Origin: Verrucomicrobiota bacterium | Lineage (GTDB): Bacteria > Verrucomicrobiota > Verrucomicrobiia > Verrucomicrobiales > Verrucomicrobiaceae | DNA length: 64,000 nucleotides | Assembly (NCBI GenBank): GCA_017301975.1 | Contig: JAFLEI010000020.1 | Coordinates: 1 to 64,000 of the forward strand | Direction: 5' to 3' | Shown here: positions 54,977 to 64,000 of the stretch, piece by piece | Layout of the letters: each line of letters starts with the position of its first letter | Position numbering within the stretch: the stretch's first letter is position 1 | Notes under the pieces: generated by a model | The model's database searches: none | Seen by the model: only the letters and a program-made list of their open reading frames with translations | Told to the model about the DNA's origin: nothing | Program-made: the position numbers and the translations under genes

Positions 54977-55669
54977 GTGATCAGCCCCGTTCCATCCAAT
55001 TCGCCTCATTCCACTCCTGCATCCGGCAAGCTGGGGGCTCCGCTGCGTTCAGGCTCTGCTGCATTGAAAATCAGCATCATTGCAGGGTGTTGGCTGCTGG
55101 TCGTTCTCGCGGGCAGCCTGCTGATGGCGCAGTATTCCATCACGGCGGGTATCACCGGCACACCGCCCGAGCAATGGCCGGAAACCAGTCACGCGCAGCG
55201 TGCCCCCGGGCTGGCACAGTTGGTGATGTTTTTACATCCGCGCTGCCCCTGCTCCCGTGCAACCCTTGGCGAACTGGAACAGCTCATGGCACACTGCCAG
55301 GGAAAGTTCGGCGCGCAGGTGTGGTTCATCCAGCCGGAGGGCATGGACGAAGACTGGGCGAAAACAGATCTATGGCATGCCGCGACCGCCATTCCAGGAG
55401 TGCAGGTGAATGTCGATCTTCACGGCGAGGAAGCCGGCCGTTTCCAGGCGGCCACCTCGGGCCTGACGTTGCTCTATGATGCCGGAGGCCTGCTCGTTTT
55501 TCACGGCGGCATCACCCTCGCCCGTGGCCATTCCGGGGACAATCCCGGACGAGACGCCATTGAGAGTTTGTTGAAGCAAAAATCCAGCCATGTCACCAGC
55601 TCGCCGGTCTTCGGCTGTGCGCTGGCGGGGGAAAAACTCCAAACAGAATGCACCGCATGTCAGCCGTAG
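54977..55669 (+). CDS. RedB-like membrane-anchored thioredoxin-fold protein
   Basis: The 230-residue protein (GTG 54977; an alternative TTG lies at 54971) has one membrane helix (ISIIAGCWLLVVLAGSLLM). A periplasmic thioredoxin-like domain follows, carrying LVMFLHPRCPCSRATLGEL with a CPCS pair in the CxxC position, and later LLYDAGGLLVFHGGITLARG. It resembles proteins annotated RedB in PVC bacteria. The spacing of cysteines and the final CTAC suggest redox activity or metal binding. The downstream kinase gene overlaps its 3' end by 22 bp, so redox sensing with that kinase is plausible. Confidence 0.75.
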   Translation: MISPVPSNSPHSTPASGKLGAPLRSGSAALKISIIAGCWLLVVLAGSLLMAQYSITAGITGTPPEQWPETSHAQRAPGLAQLVMFLHPRCPCSRATLGELEQLMAHCQGKFGAQVWFIQPEGMDEDWAKTDLWHAATAIPGVQVNVDLHGEEAGRFQAATSGLTLLYDAGGLLVFHGGITLARGHSGDNPGRDAIESLLKQKSSHVTSSPVFGCALAGEKLQTECTACQP

Positions 55670-57297
55670 CCGCCAATTCCCTGCCACAAGACCACTCGTT
55701 GAACCCTGCAACCGCGTTGCTCCGTGGCACTGCCGGTGGCCATCGCCCGCAAAGCTCCCCGCTGGTTGATGCCCCTCCTGCGCGACCGCTCTCGACTCCG
55801 GAATCAGCGCTGCAGCAGCGTGCCTCCGAGCTGTTCAGCGCGGCGGAAAATGATCTGCACTGCCATACAGACCGGTTGTTCGCCCGGTTGATGATCGCCC
55901 AGTGGCTCGCGGGCATCGCGGCTGCCTTGTGGATTTCTCCCAAGACTTGGATCGGGGACTCAAGTCAGGTGCACATCCACGTCTGGGCCGCGATTCTCCT
56001 CGGCGGCGCGCTCAGCGGTTTTCCGGTATGGCTGGCCCGCAGTCATCCTGGCCAGGCTCTCACCCGCCATGTCATCGCCGTGGCTCAGGTGCTCACTTCG
56101 GCCCTGCTTATCCACCTCACCGGAGGCCGAATCGAGACTCATTTTCACATCTTCGGCTCCCTGGCCTTTCTCGCCTTTTATCGTGACTGGCGTGTGCTCG
56201 CGACGGCCACCATCGTGGTGGCCGGAGACCATCTCATCCGCGATCTCTACTGGCCGCAGTCCGTGTTTGGCGTCTTGACCGCCAGTTCCTGGCGCTGGGT
56301 CGAGCATGCTGGATGGGTGTTGTTTGAAGACGTCATTCTCTTTGTCGCCATCCGCAAAATGCTCCAGGAAATGTCCGAGATTGCTCTTCGTCGCGCCACT
56401 CTCGAAGGCAGCCACGTGGAAATCGAACGGCAGGTGGTGGAACGCACGGCGGAGCTGAACAAGACCCAGGCGGAACTCCTGGAAACATCCCGTCTGGCCG
56501 GCATGGCGGAGGTCGCCACCAGCGTCCTGCACAATGTGGGCAATGTGCTCAACAGTGTTGGGGTCTCGGCCGAGCTTGCGACCAGCAAGGTTCACGAGTT
56601 CAGGACCGGAAGCCTGAAAAACGTGGCGGAGCTCTTGCAGCAGAACTCGGCAGATCTGCCCGCCTTCCTTGCCACCGATCCACGCGGGAAGATGCTGCCG
56701 GACTACCTGCTCAAGCTGGCAGTCCATCTCGCGGAGCCCCAGCAGGCCATCCTTCAGGAAATGGAAATGCTGAAAAAAAACATCGATCACATCAAGGAGA
56801 TCGTGGCCATGCAGCAGCGCTACGCTCGTGGCACCGGCGTTGTCGAAGTGATCTCCGTGGCGGATTTGGTGGAGGACAGCATCCGCATCAACACCGCCAG
56901 CTTCACACGGCACGAGGTCAATGTGGACCGGGAGATCGCCCAGGTTCCGCCCTTGAAAACAGACCGGCACAAGGTCATGCAGATTCTCGTAAACCTCCTC
57001 AGCAATGCCAAGCACGCCCTGGATCAAAGCGAAGGCGACCGCCGCATGACGGTGCGCGTGTCTCAAAACCAGGAAGGCATGCTGGAGATTGCGGTGATCG
57101 ACAATGGCACAGGCATCGCTCCGGAGAACCTCAGCCGCATTTTTTCCCATGGCTTCACCACCAAAAAACTGGGGCACGGTTTTGGCCTGCACAGCGGCGC
57201 ACTGGCCGCCAAGGAGCTGGGCGGAACTTTGAAGGCTCACAGCGATGGTCCCGGTCTGGGCGCCACCTTCACCTTGACCCTGCCTCTGGAAAATTAA
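55648..57297 (+). CDS. membrane sensor histidine kinase
   Basis: The 549-residue protein begins inside the redB 3' end (ATG 55648 or 55657). It has about six membrane segments within residues 85-240 and a helical linker (VERTAELNKTQAELLE). The dimerisation helix carries the phospho-acceptor box EVATSVLHNVGNVLNSVGVS (His near 292). The HATPase domain has VNLLSNAKHAL (N box), VIDNGTGI and HGFGLHSGALAAKELGG. The HNVGN box marks an atypical group of kinases often lacking a cognate regulator beside them. The hybrid kinase gene follows after 7 bp. Confidence 0.88.
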   Translation: MHRMSAVAANSLPQDHSLNPATALLRGTAGGHRPQSSPLVDAPPARPLSTPESALQQRASELFSAAENDLHCHTDRLFARLMIAQWLAGIAAALWISPKTWIGDSSQVHIHVWAAILLGGALSGFPVWLARSHPGQALTRHVIAVAQVLTSALLIHLTGGRIETHFHIFGSLAFLAFYRDWRVLATATIVVAGDHLIRDLYWPQSVFGVLTASSWRWVEHAGWVLFEDVILFVAIRKMLQEMSEIALRRATLEGSHVEIERQVVERTAELNKTQAELLETSRLAGMAEVATSVLHNVGNVLNSVGVSAELATSKVHEFRTGSLKNVAELLQQNSADLPAFLATDPRGKMLPDYLLKLAVHLAEPQQAILQEMEMLKKNIDHIKEIVAMQQRYARGTGVVEVISVADLVEDSIRINTASFTRHEVNVDREIAQVPPLKTDRHKVMQILVNLLSNAKHALDQSEGDRRMTVRVSQNQEGMLEIAVIDNGTGIAPENLSRIFSHGFTTKKLGHGFGLHSGALAAKELGGTLKAHSDGPGLGATFTLTLPLEN

Positions 57298-57304
57298 TCC
57301 GACC

Positions 57305-59398
57305 ATGACTCAGACAACCACCACAGCGGCTCATCGCCGCATTTTAGTCATCGATGACAACCGCTCCATCCATGATGACTTCCGCAAAATTTTGGCGCCG
57401 GTCACTCCCGTGGATGACGCCCTCGCAGCCGACGAAGCGGCTTTGTTTGGCGCTCCTGTCCGGACACCGGCCGCCAAACAGACTTTCACCATCGACACCG
57501 CATCCCAAGGGGAGGAGGGCCTGCAGATGGTCCAACGTGCGCAGGCGGAAGGCCTGCCTTATGCCATGGCTTTTGTGGATGTCCGCATGCCTCCGGGCTG
57601 GGACGGAATTGAAACGACGCGCCGGATCTGGCAGGTCTGCCCTGACATGCAGATCGTGATCTGTACCGCCTATGCAGACTGCTGCTGGAGCGATGTGCAG
57701 GAGCAGATCAAGCCACGTGATCGCATGCTGATTTTGAAGAAGCCTTTCGATATCATTGAGGTTCTGCAACTGGCCATTTCACTCACCGAAAAATCGCGGT
57801 TGCTGCTGGAATCCAAATCCCATCTGCAGAGTCTCGAGGAACGAGTGAGACTGCGCACCCAGGAGCTGGAGGCCTCCAAGCTGGCGGCATACGAAAGAGC
57901 CTCTCTGCTCGATCTTTCCAGGGACGCCATCCTGGTATGCGGCCTTGATCACCGCGTCACCTACTGGAACAAGAGCGCTGAACGCCTATACGGCTGGGCC
58001 GCTGCGGAGGCGGTCGGGCGGCTCGTGACCGAAATCAAAGATCATGGCACCGATGTGTTTCTGCACGCCTTTGAGAAAGTCATCCAAACCGGGGAATGGG
58101 ACGGAGAGCTGCAGCAGGTGGCCAAAGATGGCCGCAAGCTGACGGTCGAAGGCCGCTGGACGCTGCTGCGTGATGCCGCAGGCCAGCCCCGCAGCATTCT
58201 GGTGATCAATACCGACATCACCGAAAGCAAAGAAGTCGAGAAACAACTGCTGCGCGCCCAGCGCATGGAGAGCCTCGGGACATTGGCTGGGGGCATCGCC
58301 CATGACCTCAACAATGCGCTGACTCCGATCATGATGTCCATCGAACTGCTGAAACTTCACGAGCAGGATGCCCTGCGGATGGGAGTGCTCGCAACCATAG
58401 AAAACAGCGCGCGGCGCGGGGCTGACATGGTCCGTCAGGTGCTCTCCTTTTCACGGGGGGTTGAGGGGCAGCGCGTGGAGATTCAGGCCGGGCATCTTCT
58501 CAAAGGCATCGAAAAGATCGCCAGTGAAACCTTTCACAAGAACATCAGGGTCAGCAGTGACGTGCCGGCAAACCTGTGGAGAGTTCTGGGAGATCCCACC
58601 CAGATACATCAGATGCTGCTCAATCTGTGTGTCAATGCACGCGATGCCATGCTCAACGGCGGCGTTTTGAATCTCAGCGCCTCCAATCAGCTCCTGGATG
58701 GGCAATGCGCGGCGATGATTCCCGGCGCAAAGCCCGGTCCCTATCTCCTCATCGAGCTGGAAGATACCGGCACAGGAATGCCGCCGGACGTCATGGACCG
58801 CATTTTCGAACCATTCTTCACCACCAAAGAACTTGGCAAAGGCACGGGGCTCGGTCTGTCCTCCGCACTGGCCATCATCAAAAGCCATCAAGGCTTCATT
58901 CGTGCTTCCAGCGAATTGCACAAGGGATCCAAGTTCCAGGTTTATCTGCCGGCACAAATGGCGGAAGGATCAAGCCCGCCTCCTCCTGTGCAAACCGAGA
59001 TCCCCCACGGCAACGGGGAGCTCGTGCTGTTGATCGATGACGAGGAACCCGTGCGCCACATCACCGGCCAGACCTTGGAATCATTCGGTTATCGTGTGCT
59101 TCCTGCGGTGGACGGTGTGGAGGCATCCACCCTCTATGCGGCTCATAAAGAGCAGGTCGCAGTCGTGCTGACGGACATGATGATGCCGGTGATGGACGGC
59201 CCGGCTACAATCCAGGTGCTGCTCCGCATGAATCCAAACGTGCGCATCATCGCCGCCAGCGGCCTGAGCGTGAAAGACATGGTGGCCAAGGCCACCAGCG
59301 CAGGTGTCACAGATTTCATTCCTAAACCCTACACAGCGGAGACATTGCTGAGAATGCTTCACAAAGTTCTGAACACGCAGCGCACCTCCTCCCCGTAA
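57305..59398 (+). CDS. REC-PAS-HisKA-HATPase-REC hybrid kinase
   Basis: The 697-residue cytoplasmic protein starts with a receiver domain: ILVIDDNRSIHDDF, the acceptor AFVDVRMPPGWDG, VICTAYA and LKKPF are all present. An insertion of about 30 residues rich in Ala/Pro follows the first helix. A PAS domain (ILVCGLDHRVTYWNKSAERLYGW), HisKA (GTLAGGIAHDLNNALTPI), HATPase (LEDTGTGMPPDVM) and a C-terminal receiver (VLTDMMMPVMDG, IPKPYTAE) follow. It may relay phosphate from the preceding kinase. The next gene starts after 4 bp. Confidence 0.9.
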   Translation: MTQTTTTAAHRRILVIDDNRSIHDDFRKILAPVTPVDDALAADEAALFGAPVRTPAAKQTFTIDTASQGEEGLQMVQRAQAEGLPYAMAFVDVRMPPGWDGIETTRRIWQVCPDMQIVICTAYADCCWSDVQEQIKPRDRMLILKKPFDIIEVLQLAISLTEKSRLLLESKSHLQSLEERVRLRTQELEASKLAAYERASLLDLSRDAILVCGLDHRVTYWNKSAERLYGWAAAEAVGRLVTEIKDHGTDVFLHAFEKVIQTGEWDGELQQVAKDGRKLTVEGRWTLLRDAAGQPRSILVINTDITESKEVEKQLLRAQRMESLGTLAGGIAHDLNNALTPIMMSIELLKLHEQDALRMGVLATIENSARRGADMVRQVLSFSRGVEGQRVEIQAGHLLKGIEKIASETFHKNIRVSSDVPANLWRVLGDPTQIHQMLLNLCVNARDAMLNGGVLNLSASNQLLDGQCAAMIPGAKPGPYLLIELEDTGTGMPPDVMDRIFEPFFTTKELGKGTGLGLSSALAIIKSHQGFIRASSELHKGSKFQVYLPAQMAEGSSPPPPVQTEIPHGNGELVLLIDDEEPVRHITGQTLESFGYRVLPAVDGVEASTLYAAHKEQVAVVLTDMMMPVMDGPATIQVLLRMNPNVRIIAASGLSVKDMVAKATSAGVTDFIPKPYTAETLLRMLHKVLNTQRTSSP

Positions 59399-59402
59399 TT
59401 GG

Positions 59403-62400
59403 ATGAAACAAATTCCATCACCATGTTTGGCGGGGCGTTTTCTCGACCTTCGAAGCTGGCTTGAAGCGCCCGCCGGCAGGTGCTTCAGGCTGCTGCTTTT
59501 CTCCTTCCTTCTCATCTCTCTGGTTGCTGCAGGCCAGGAGCCGGCTGTCCCTCACACCATCAGCGTCGTGACTGATGACAACTTCCCTCCCTATGTTTTC
59601 AGGGACAATGAGGGCAGGCTGCAGGGGATCATCATCGACCAATGGCGCGTCTGGGAAAAGCGCACTGGCGTCACCGCTGATATCCATGGCATGGACTTGA
59701 ACGATGCCGTGCGTCGTATGAAGGCAGGCGAATTCGATGTCATCGACGCGATGTTCAAAACGCCGGAGCACTCGGCCTATCTGGATTTCGGCAGGCAGTA
59801 CACCACCATCGAGGGCTGCATTTTCTTCCGTTCCTCAATCGCTGGCATCAATAACCTGGCTTCCCTGCGGGGGTTTCCTGTCGCGGCCAGGCTGGGAGAC
59901 ACCGCAGTCAGGCTGCTTCAAGAAAACGAGATCACCCCCATGTTGTTGTATAACAACTACGAGTCCATCATCACGGCGGCCAATGAGCGCAAAGTGAACG
60001 TCTTCGTCATGGACAAGCCGCCCGCTCAGTACTTCCTGCAAAAGCTGGGATTGGGGGATGAGTTCAGGATGTCTGATCCCGTCACCATCGGCGAGTTCCA
60101 TCGGGCGGTTCGCAAAGGCAACACCAGGCTACTGAAACTGGTTGAAAAAGGTTTCGAAGATGTCGGCGTGAGAGAACTCGGCTGGATCGAGAAAAAGTGG
60201 TTTGGGCAGACGCTCGATGGACATCCCTATCTGCGCAGTCTCGGTTACGCCGCTTTGGCGGCCGTCTTGCTGGTCGCTCTGCTCATCGGTTTGAACTGGA
60301 TGCTGGCAGGCCAGGTCAGGATACGCACGCGCGCTCTGCAGGAGAAAGAGGAGCAGTTGCGTCTCTGCGTGAAACACAGCCCGGCCGCCATCGCCATGCT
60401 GGATCGTGACATGAAATATCTCGTCGTCAGTCTCCGCTGGATGGAGGACTACCGCTTGGGGGATCAGTCCGTCACCGGCCGCAGCCACTATGATGTCTTT
60501 CCCGAAGTGCCCGCCAGGTGGGTCGAGATCCACCGCCGCTGCATGGCCGGTGAGGTTGCAAAAAGTGACGATGAAAAATTCGTCCGCGCGGATGGTTCCA
60601 TTGACTGGATCCGCTGGGAAATCCGGCCGTGGCGTCAGGCTGACGGCACCATCGGAGGCATCATCATTTTTTCCGAAGACATCACGACCCGGAAGCAGGC
60701 CGAGCTTGCCCTCCGGGCGAGCGAGGCTGAGTTCCGCACGCTCATCGAATCAGCTTCTGACGGCATCCTTGTCTCGAACACTGCCGGGCGTCTGCTCGAA
60801 GCAAACGCAGCAGCATGCCAGATGCTGGGATTCACTCGTGAAGAACTCGGGCGGATGGGCTTTGTCGATATCGTTGCCGCCGGCGAAATGGTGCGCATTC
60901 TGCCCGAGGTGGAACAGCTGGGTGAAGGCGAAGTGGTGCGGAGTGAGTGGCTGTGCCGTCGCAAAGATGGCTCTCAGTTTCCTGCCGAAGTGAGCTCAAC
61001 GGTTCTTCCAGACGGCCGCTTGCAGTGCATCCTGCGGGACATCACCCAGCGCAAAATGGCCGAGGACAAAATTCGGGAGCAGGCCTCTCTTTTGGACAAG
61101 GCGCGGGACGCCATCATCGTGTGCGACCCTGATGAACATCGCATCCTGTATTGGAATCGCAGCGCAGAAAGGCTTTATGGCTGGCAGGCCGCAGAAGTGC
61201 TCGATCATTCCCAGAAGGAACTGCTGAACCGCGACCCGGCGCAGTTTCTCGCCGTGATGCATGCCGTCATGGCTCAGGGGGAATGGGCCGGTGAAATGCA
61301 GCAGCACGACAAGCAAGGACGGTTGGTGATCGTTGAATCACGTTGGACCCTGATCAAAGATCCCCAGGGCCGCCCCAAATCCATCCTCTCCATCAACACT
61401 GACATCACCGAGCGCAAAAAGCTGGAGCAGCAGTTTTTACGTTCGCAGCGCATGGAGAGCATCGGCACGCTGGCCGGCGGCATCGCGCACGATCTTAACA
61501 ACGTGCTGGCCCCCATCATGATGTCCATTGAGCTCTTGAAGCTCCAGGAACAGAACGCGCAAAAGCACGAAATCCTCGACACCATCGAATGCAGTGCCAG
61601 CCGCGGAGCCGATCTGGTCAAGCAAGTCCTCTCTTTCGCCAGAGGTGTTGAGGGCAGGCAGCTCGCGGTACAGGTCGCCCATCTTCTCAAGGAAGTCGAA
61701 AAAATCACCAACGAAACCTTCCTAAAATGTATCCGGGTTCGCTGTGAAATCCCCTCTCCCTTGTGGGTGGTTCAGGGAGATCCCACGCAGATTCATCAGG
61801 TGCTGCTCAATCTTTGTGTGAATGCACGCGATGCCATGCCGCATGGCGGTCAGTTGAAACTCTCCGCCATAAACATGGTGATGGATGGCCAGTGCGCATC
61901 AATGATCGCCGGCGCTAAACCCGGGCGCTATCTTCACATTCAGGTGGAGGACAATGGCACGGGCATGCCGCCTGAGGTGATGGAACGCATTTTTGAACCG
62001 TTCTACACCACCAAAGAACTCGGAAAAGGCACCGGCCTTGGTCTCTCATCCGTCATGGCCATCGTCAAAAGCCATCACGGCTTTCTCCGCGTGGAAAGCG
62101 AGCTTGGAAAAGGCACCAAGTTTCACATCTACCTGCCTGCTCACATGTCTGAACAGGCGGAAGTTGAAGCCTCGGTGTCACATGAGCTGCCACGCGGCAG
62201 TGGTGAACTGATCCTGGTGGTCGATGACGAGGCCGCCGTGCAGCAGATCACCAAGCAGACTTTGGAAACCTTTGGATACCGTGTTTTGCTGGCTGCAGAT
62301 GGGGCAGAGGCCGTCTCCCTCTACTCCAAGCATCGCTCGGAGGTCGCCTTGGTGCTCACAGACATGATGATGCCCGTCATGGACGGGCCCGCCACGATTC

Positions 62401-62579
62401 AGGTTTTGATGAGAATGAATCCGCAGATCTGCATCGTTGCCGCCAGCGGAATGAATGCGGCGGGAATGGAAGAAAAAGCAGCCAGTTCAGGCGTCAAAAA
62501 CTTCATCCCCAAACCCTACACAGCGGAGACGCTCCTCAAGTCGCTGGACTCAGTTCTTCATGTCCAGCGCCCGCTGTGA
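59403..62579 (+). CDS. SBP_bac_3-PAS hybrid histidine kinase (1)
   Basis: The 1058-residue protein has a signal or anchor (LLLFSFLLISLVAAGQE) and a periplasmic SBP_bac_3 domain (about 55-280; TDDNFPPYVFRDNEG, MKAGEFDVIDAM). A membrane helix (AALAAVLLVALLIGLNWML, about 280-300) follows. The cytoplasmic part has three PAS domains, HisKA (GTLAGGIAHDLNNVLAPI), HATPase (VEDNGTGMPPEVMERIFEP) and a receiver (VLTDMMMPVMDG). It should sense a small ligand such as an amino acid or other solute. It is the third kinase of the operon. Confidence 0.92.
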   Translation: MKQIPSPCLAGRFLDLRSWLEAPAGRCFRLLLFSFLLISLVAAGQEPAVPHTISVVTDDNFPPYVFRDNEGRLQGIIIDQWRVWEKRTGVTADIHGMDLNDAVRRMKAGEFDVIDAMFKTPEHSAYLDFGRQYTTIEGCIFFRSSIAGINNLASLRGFPVAARLGDTAVRLLQENEITPMLLYNNYESIITAANERKVNVFVMDKPPAQYFLQKLGLGDEFRMSDPVTIGEFHRAVRKGNTRLLKLVEKGFEDVGVRELGWIEKKWFGQTLDGHPYLRSLGYAALAAVLLVALLIGLNWMLAGQVRIRTRALQEKEEQLRLCVKHSPAAIAMLDRDMKYLVVSLRWMEDYRLGDQSVTGRSHYDVFPEVPARWVEIHRRCMAGEVAKSDDEKFVRADGSIDWIRWEIRPWRQADGTIGGIIIFSEDITTRKQAELALRASEAEFRTLIESASDGILVSNTAGRLLEANAAACQMLGFTREELGRMGFVDIVAAGEMVRILPEVEQLGEGEVVRSEWLCRRKDGSQFPAEVSSTVLPDGRLQCILRDITQRKMAEDKIREQASLLDKARDAIIVCDPDEHRILYWNRSAERLYGWQAAEVLDHSQKELLNRDPAQFLAVMHAVMAQGEWAGEMQQHDKQGRLVIVESRWTLIKDPQGRPKSILSINTDITERKKLEQQFLRSQRMESIGTLAGGIAHDLNNVLAPIMMSIELLKLQEQNAQKHEILDTIECSASRGADLVKQVLSFARGVEGRQLAVQVAHLLKEVEKITNETFLKCIRVRCEIPSPLWVVQGDPTQIHQVLLNLCVNARDAMPHGGQLKLSAINMVMDGQCASMIAGAKPGRYLHIQVEDNGTGMPPEVMERIFEPFYTTKELGKGTGLGLSSVMAIVKSHHGFLRVESELGKGTKFHIYLPAHMSEQAEVEASVSHELPRGSGELILVVDDEAAVQQITKQTLETFGYRVLLAADGAEAVSLYSKHRSEVALVLTDMMMPVMDGPATIQVLMRMNPQICIVAASGMNAAGMEEKAASSGVKNFIPKPYTAETLLKSLDSVLHVQRPL

Positions 62580-62622
62580 TGTCATTTGTAATCGGGTATT
62601 TAGGGCAAAGATGTAAATCTTC

Positions 62623-62645
62623 ACCGCCTTGATGGTCAAAGCGGT
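62623..62645 (+). other. imperfect hairpin between tandem kinases
   Basis: accgccttga (62623-62632) and tcaaagcggt (62636-62645) pair except at one position, with a TGG loop. No T-run follows, so termination is uncertain. It lies in the 132-bp gap between the two SBP_bac_3 kinases, which could hold a processing site or a second promoter. The rest of the gap shows nothing clear. Confidence 0.4.
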
Positions 62646-62711
62646 AGACTCCACGTGACGGATGAGGTATTTTGGCCTTCGTGATCTTACACTCCCTGAC
62701 ATAGGTGAAGC

Positions 62712-64000
62712 ATGGCGGATACCTCGTTTACTGCGGCCAGTTCGGATGAGGCTTGTGCAATCGGACAAGCGAATAGCCTGACGTCTGGAAGCACCTTCGC
62801 AAAGGTGCTCTCTGGATCAGGGTGCGCAGCCTCGAAGAGCAGACGAATCAGCACGGTCTGGCATGGGCTTCTTCGGTTGGGCAGACTCACCGCCTGCCTT
62901 GCATTCGCGTGCTTGTGCGCTCCAGCTTTCGCTCAGCAGCCGGCTCCGCCGCGAAAGATCAGTGTGGTGATGGATGACAACTATCCACCCTATGTTTTCA
63001 GAGACAGCGAAGGTGCTTTGCAGGGCATCATCATCGATCAATGGCGGGCTTGGGAAAAGGTGTCGGGAATCACGGCTGAGATTCACGGCATGGACTGGGG
63101 GCTGGCGGTGGAGCGGATGAAGGCGGGGGATTTTGATGTCATTGACACGGTTTTTGAAACTGCCGAACGTGCCTCCTACCTGGCTTTTTCCAGGCCGTAT
63201 GCCTCCATTCAGGTCCCGATATTTTTTCGCACAACAATTGGTGGCATCACCGATCTTTCTTCACTGAAAGGGTTTCCGGTGGCAGCCAAGGCGGGCGATT
63301 CGATTGTGCAGCACCTTCAGGCCAATCGCATCGGCCCTTTGCTGCTCTTCAAAAACTATGAAGCCATCGTCACCGCCGCCCTGGAGCGCAAAGTAAATGT
63401 CTTTGTCGCCGACAAGCCTCCGGCTCTCTACTTTCTTCACAAGCTGGGCATGGAGTCAGAATTCCGGATGACGGAGCCGATCAGCATCGGGGAGTTTCAT
63501 CGTGCTGTGCGCAAGGAGAATGCCGGTCTTTTGCGGTTGATTGAAAAGGGGTTCGCCGATGTCGGGAGCACTGAGTTCGCACGGATCGAAAAGAAGTGGT
63601 TCGGGCAGAAATTAGGAAGCACCCGGTATCTTCGATATCTCGGCTATGGCGCTCTCGGGGGCGTGGTTCTTCTCGCATTGCTCGCCGGATGGAATTGGGT
63701 TCTTTCCGGACAGGTTCGGAAACATACGCGGGCCTTGCGCGAGCGTGAGGAACAGCTGCGTCTCTATGCTCAGCACAGCCCTGCTGCCATTGCCATGCTC
63801 GACCGTGACCTGAAGTATCTCGTCGTCAGCCGTCGCTGGATGCAGGATTACCGTCTCGGGGACGAGTCCATCGTTGGTCGCGGCCATTACGAGGTCTTTC
63901 CTGAAATTTCCCCCCGCTGGAAAGAGATCCATCAGCGCTGCCTCGCCGGCGAGATTGAGAAGTGTGATGAAGAGGCTTTTGTGCGTAAGGATGGCAGGAC
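62712..64000 (+). CDS. SBP_bac_3-PAS hybrid kinase (2), runs off the window
   Basis: The frame from ATG 62712 is open to the window end (429 codons). After a 65-residue leader comes a signal-like helix (LTACLAFACLCAPAFAQQ), then an SBP_bac_3 domain (VVMDDNYPPYVFRDSEGALQ, MKAGDFDVIDTV), a membrane helix (LGGVVLLALLAGWNWVL) and the start of a PAS domain (HSPAAIAMLDRDLKYLVVS). It is clearly paralogous to the preceding kinase along its whole visible length, with local differences in the ligand-binding domain. The C-terminal kinase part lies outside. Confidence 0.88.
   Translation, partial: MADTSFTAASSDEACAIGQANSLTSGSTFAKVLSGSGCAASKSRRISTVWHGLLRLGRLTACLAFACLCAPAFAQQPAPPRKISVVMDDNYPPYVFRDSEGALQGIIIDQWRAWEKVSGITAEIHGMDWGLAVERMKAGDFDVIDTVFETAERASYLAFSRPYASIQVPIFFRTTIGGITDLSSLKGFPVAAKAGDSIVQHLQANRIGPLLLFKNYEAIVTAALERKVNVFVADKPPALYFLHKLGMESEFRMTEPISIGEFHRAVRKENAGLLRLIEKGFADVGSTEFARIEKKWFGQKLGSTRYLRYLGYGALGGVVLLALLAGWNWVLSGQVRKHTRALREREEQLRLYAQHSPAAIAMLDRDLKYLVVSRRWMQDYRLGDESIVGRGHYEVFPEISPRWKEIHQRCLAGEIEKCDEEAFVRKDGR

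Noticed and set aside
55960-57306. 448-codon minus-strand frame opposite the sensor kinase
   Set aside because: Kinase boxes are clear on the plus strand; the antisense product shows only scattered His and Gln.

Overview
The window looks like a chromosome segment of a Verrucomicrobiota bacterium, most likely Verrucomicrobiaceae (Prosthecobacter-like). The pointers are family-typical proteins: PVC-type heme-binding dehydrogenase modules, a DUF1080/SGNH/cytochrome c fusion, a DUF1549 protein with CxxCH, a cupredoxin-PA14 protein, a RedB-like protein and a MoxR/Bat aerotolerance operon. TamA/TamB, a TonB receptor and BatA-E-type proteins indicate a Gram-negative envelope. Codon use is GC-rich except at the left edge. 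No rRNA, tRNA or CRISPR array was recognised.

Layout. 1-10400 is a surface-glycan region. It opens with a frameshifted IS66 transposase remnant and a visibly AT-richer block holding three FkbM methyltransferases and a GT11 fucosyltransferase. A membrane GT2, a deacetylase-like protein, a GT4, a polyprenyl-phosphate sugar transferase and a DPM1-like GT2 follow. Homopolymer tracts G11 (436-446), A8 (559-566) and G9/C9 (2826-2834, inside the fucosyltransferase) suggest phase-variable glycan decoration. 10738-20604 holds comM and then a heme-uptake locus: DUF4198 protein, AraC regulator, kelch protein, HemS-like heme protein, two translationally coupled small ORFs, a TonB heme receptor with its own terminator, and a Cys-rich mini-protein coupled to an EamA exporter.

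20606-30124 holds tamB-tamA and a 1195-residue multidomain heme protein. 30229-45604 is mixed housekeeping and secreted-enzyme territory: a PD40-M28-PDZ peptidase, a DUF1549 lipoprotein, purD, DUF362, an M23 peptidase, a PQQ-type dehydrogenase next to a cupredoxin-PA14 protein, a GYF_2-like protein, clpS, an MFS transporter and ferritin. 45609-53803 is one minus-strand MoxR-DUF58-DUF4381-BatA-BatB/C-BatD/E operon in which BatB+BatC and BatD+BatE appear fused. 53920-64000 holds an AraD-type epimerase, a small lipoprotein, and a signalling operon: RedB-like thioredoxin protein, a histidine kinase, a REC-PAS hybrid kinase, and two tandem paralogous hybrid kinases with periplasmic SBP_bac_3 sensor domains. 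The second of these runs off the right edge.

The most interesting leads are the homopolymer-controlled fucosyltransferase island, the coupled small ORFs of the heme locus, the RedB/tandem-kinase array with a possible alternative-hairpin leader, and the fused Bat proteins.
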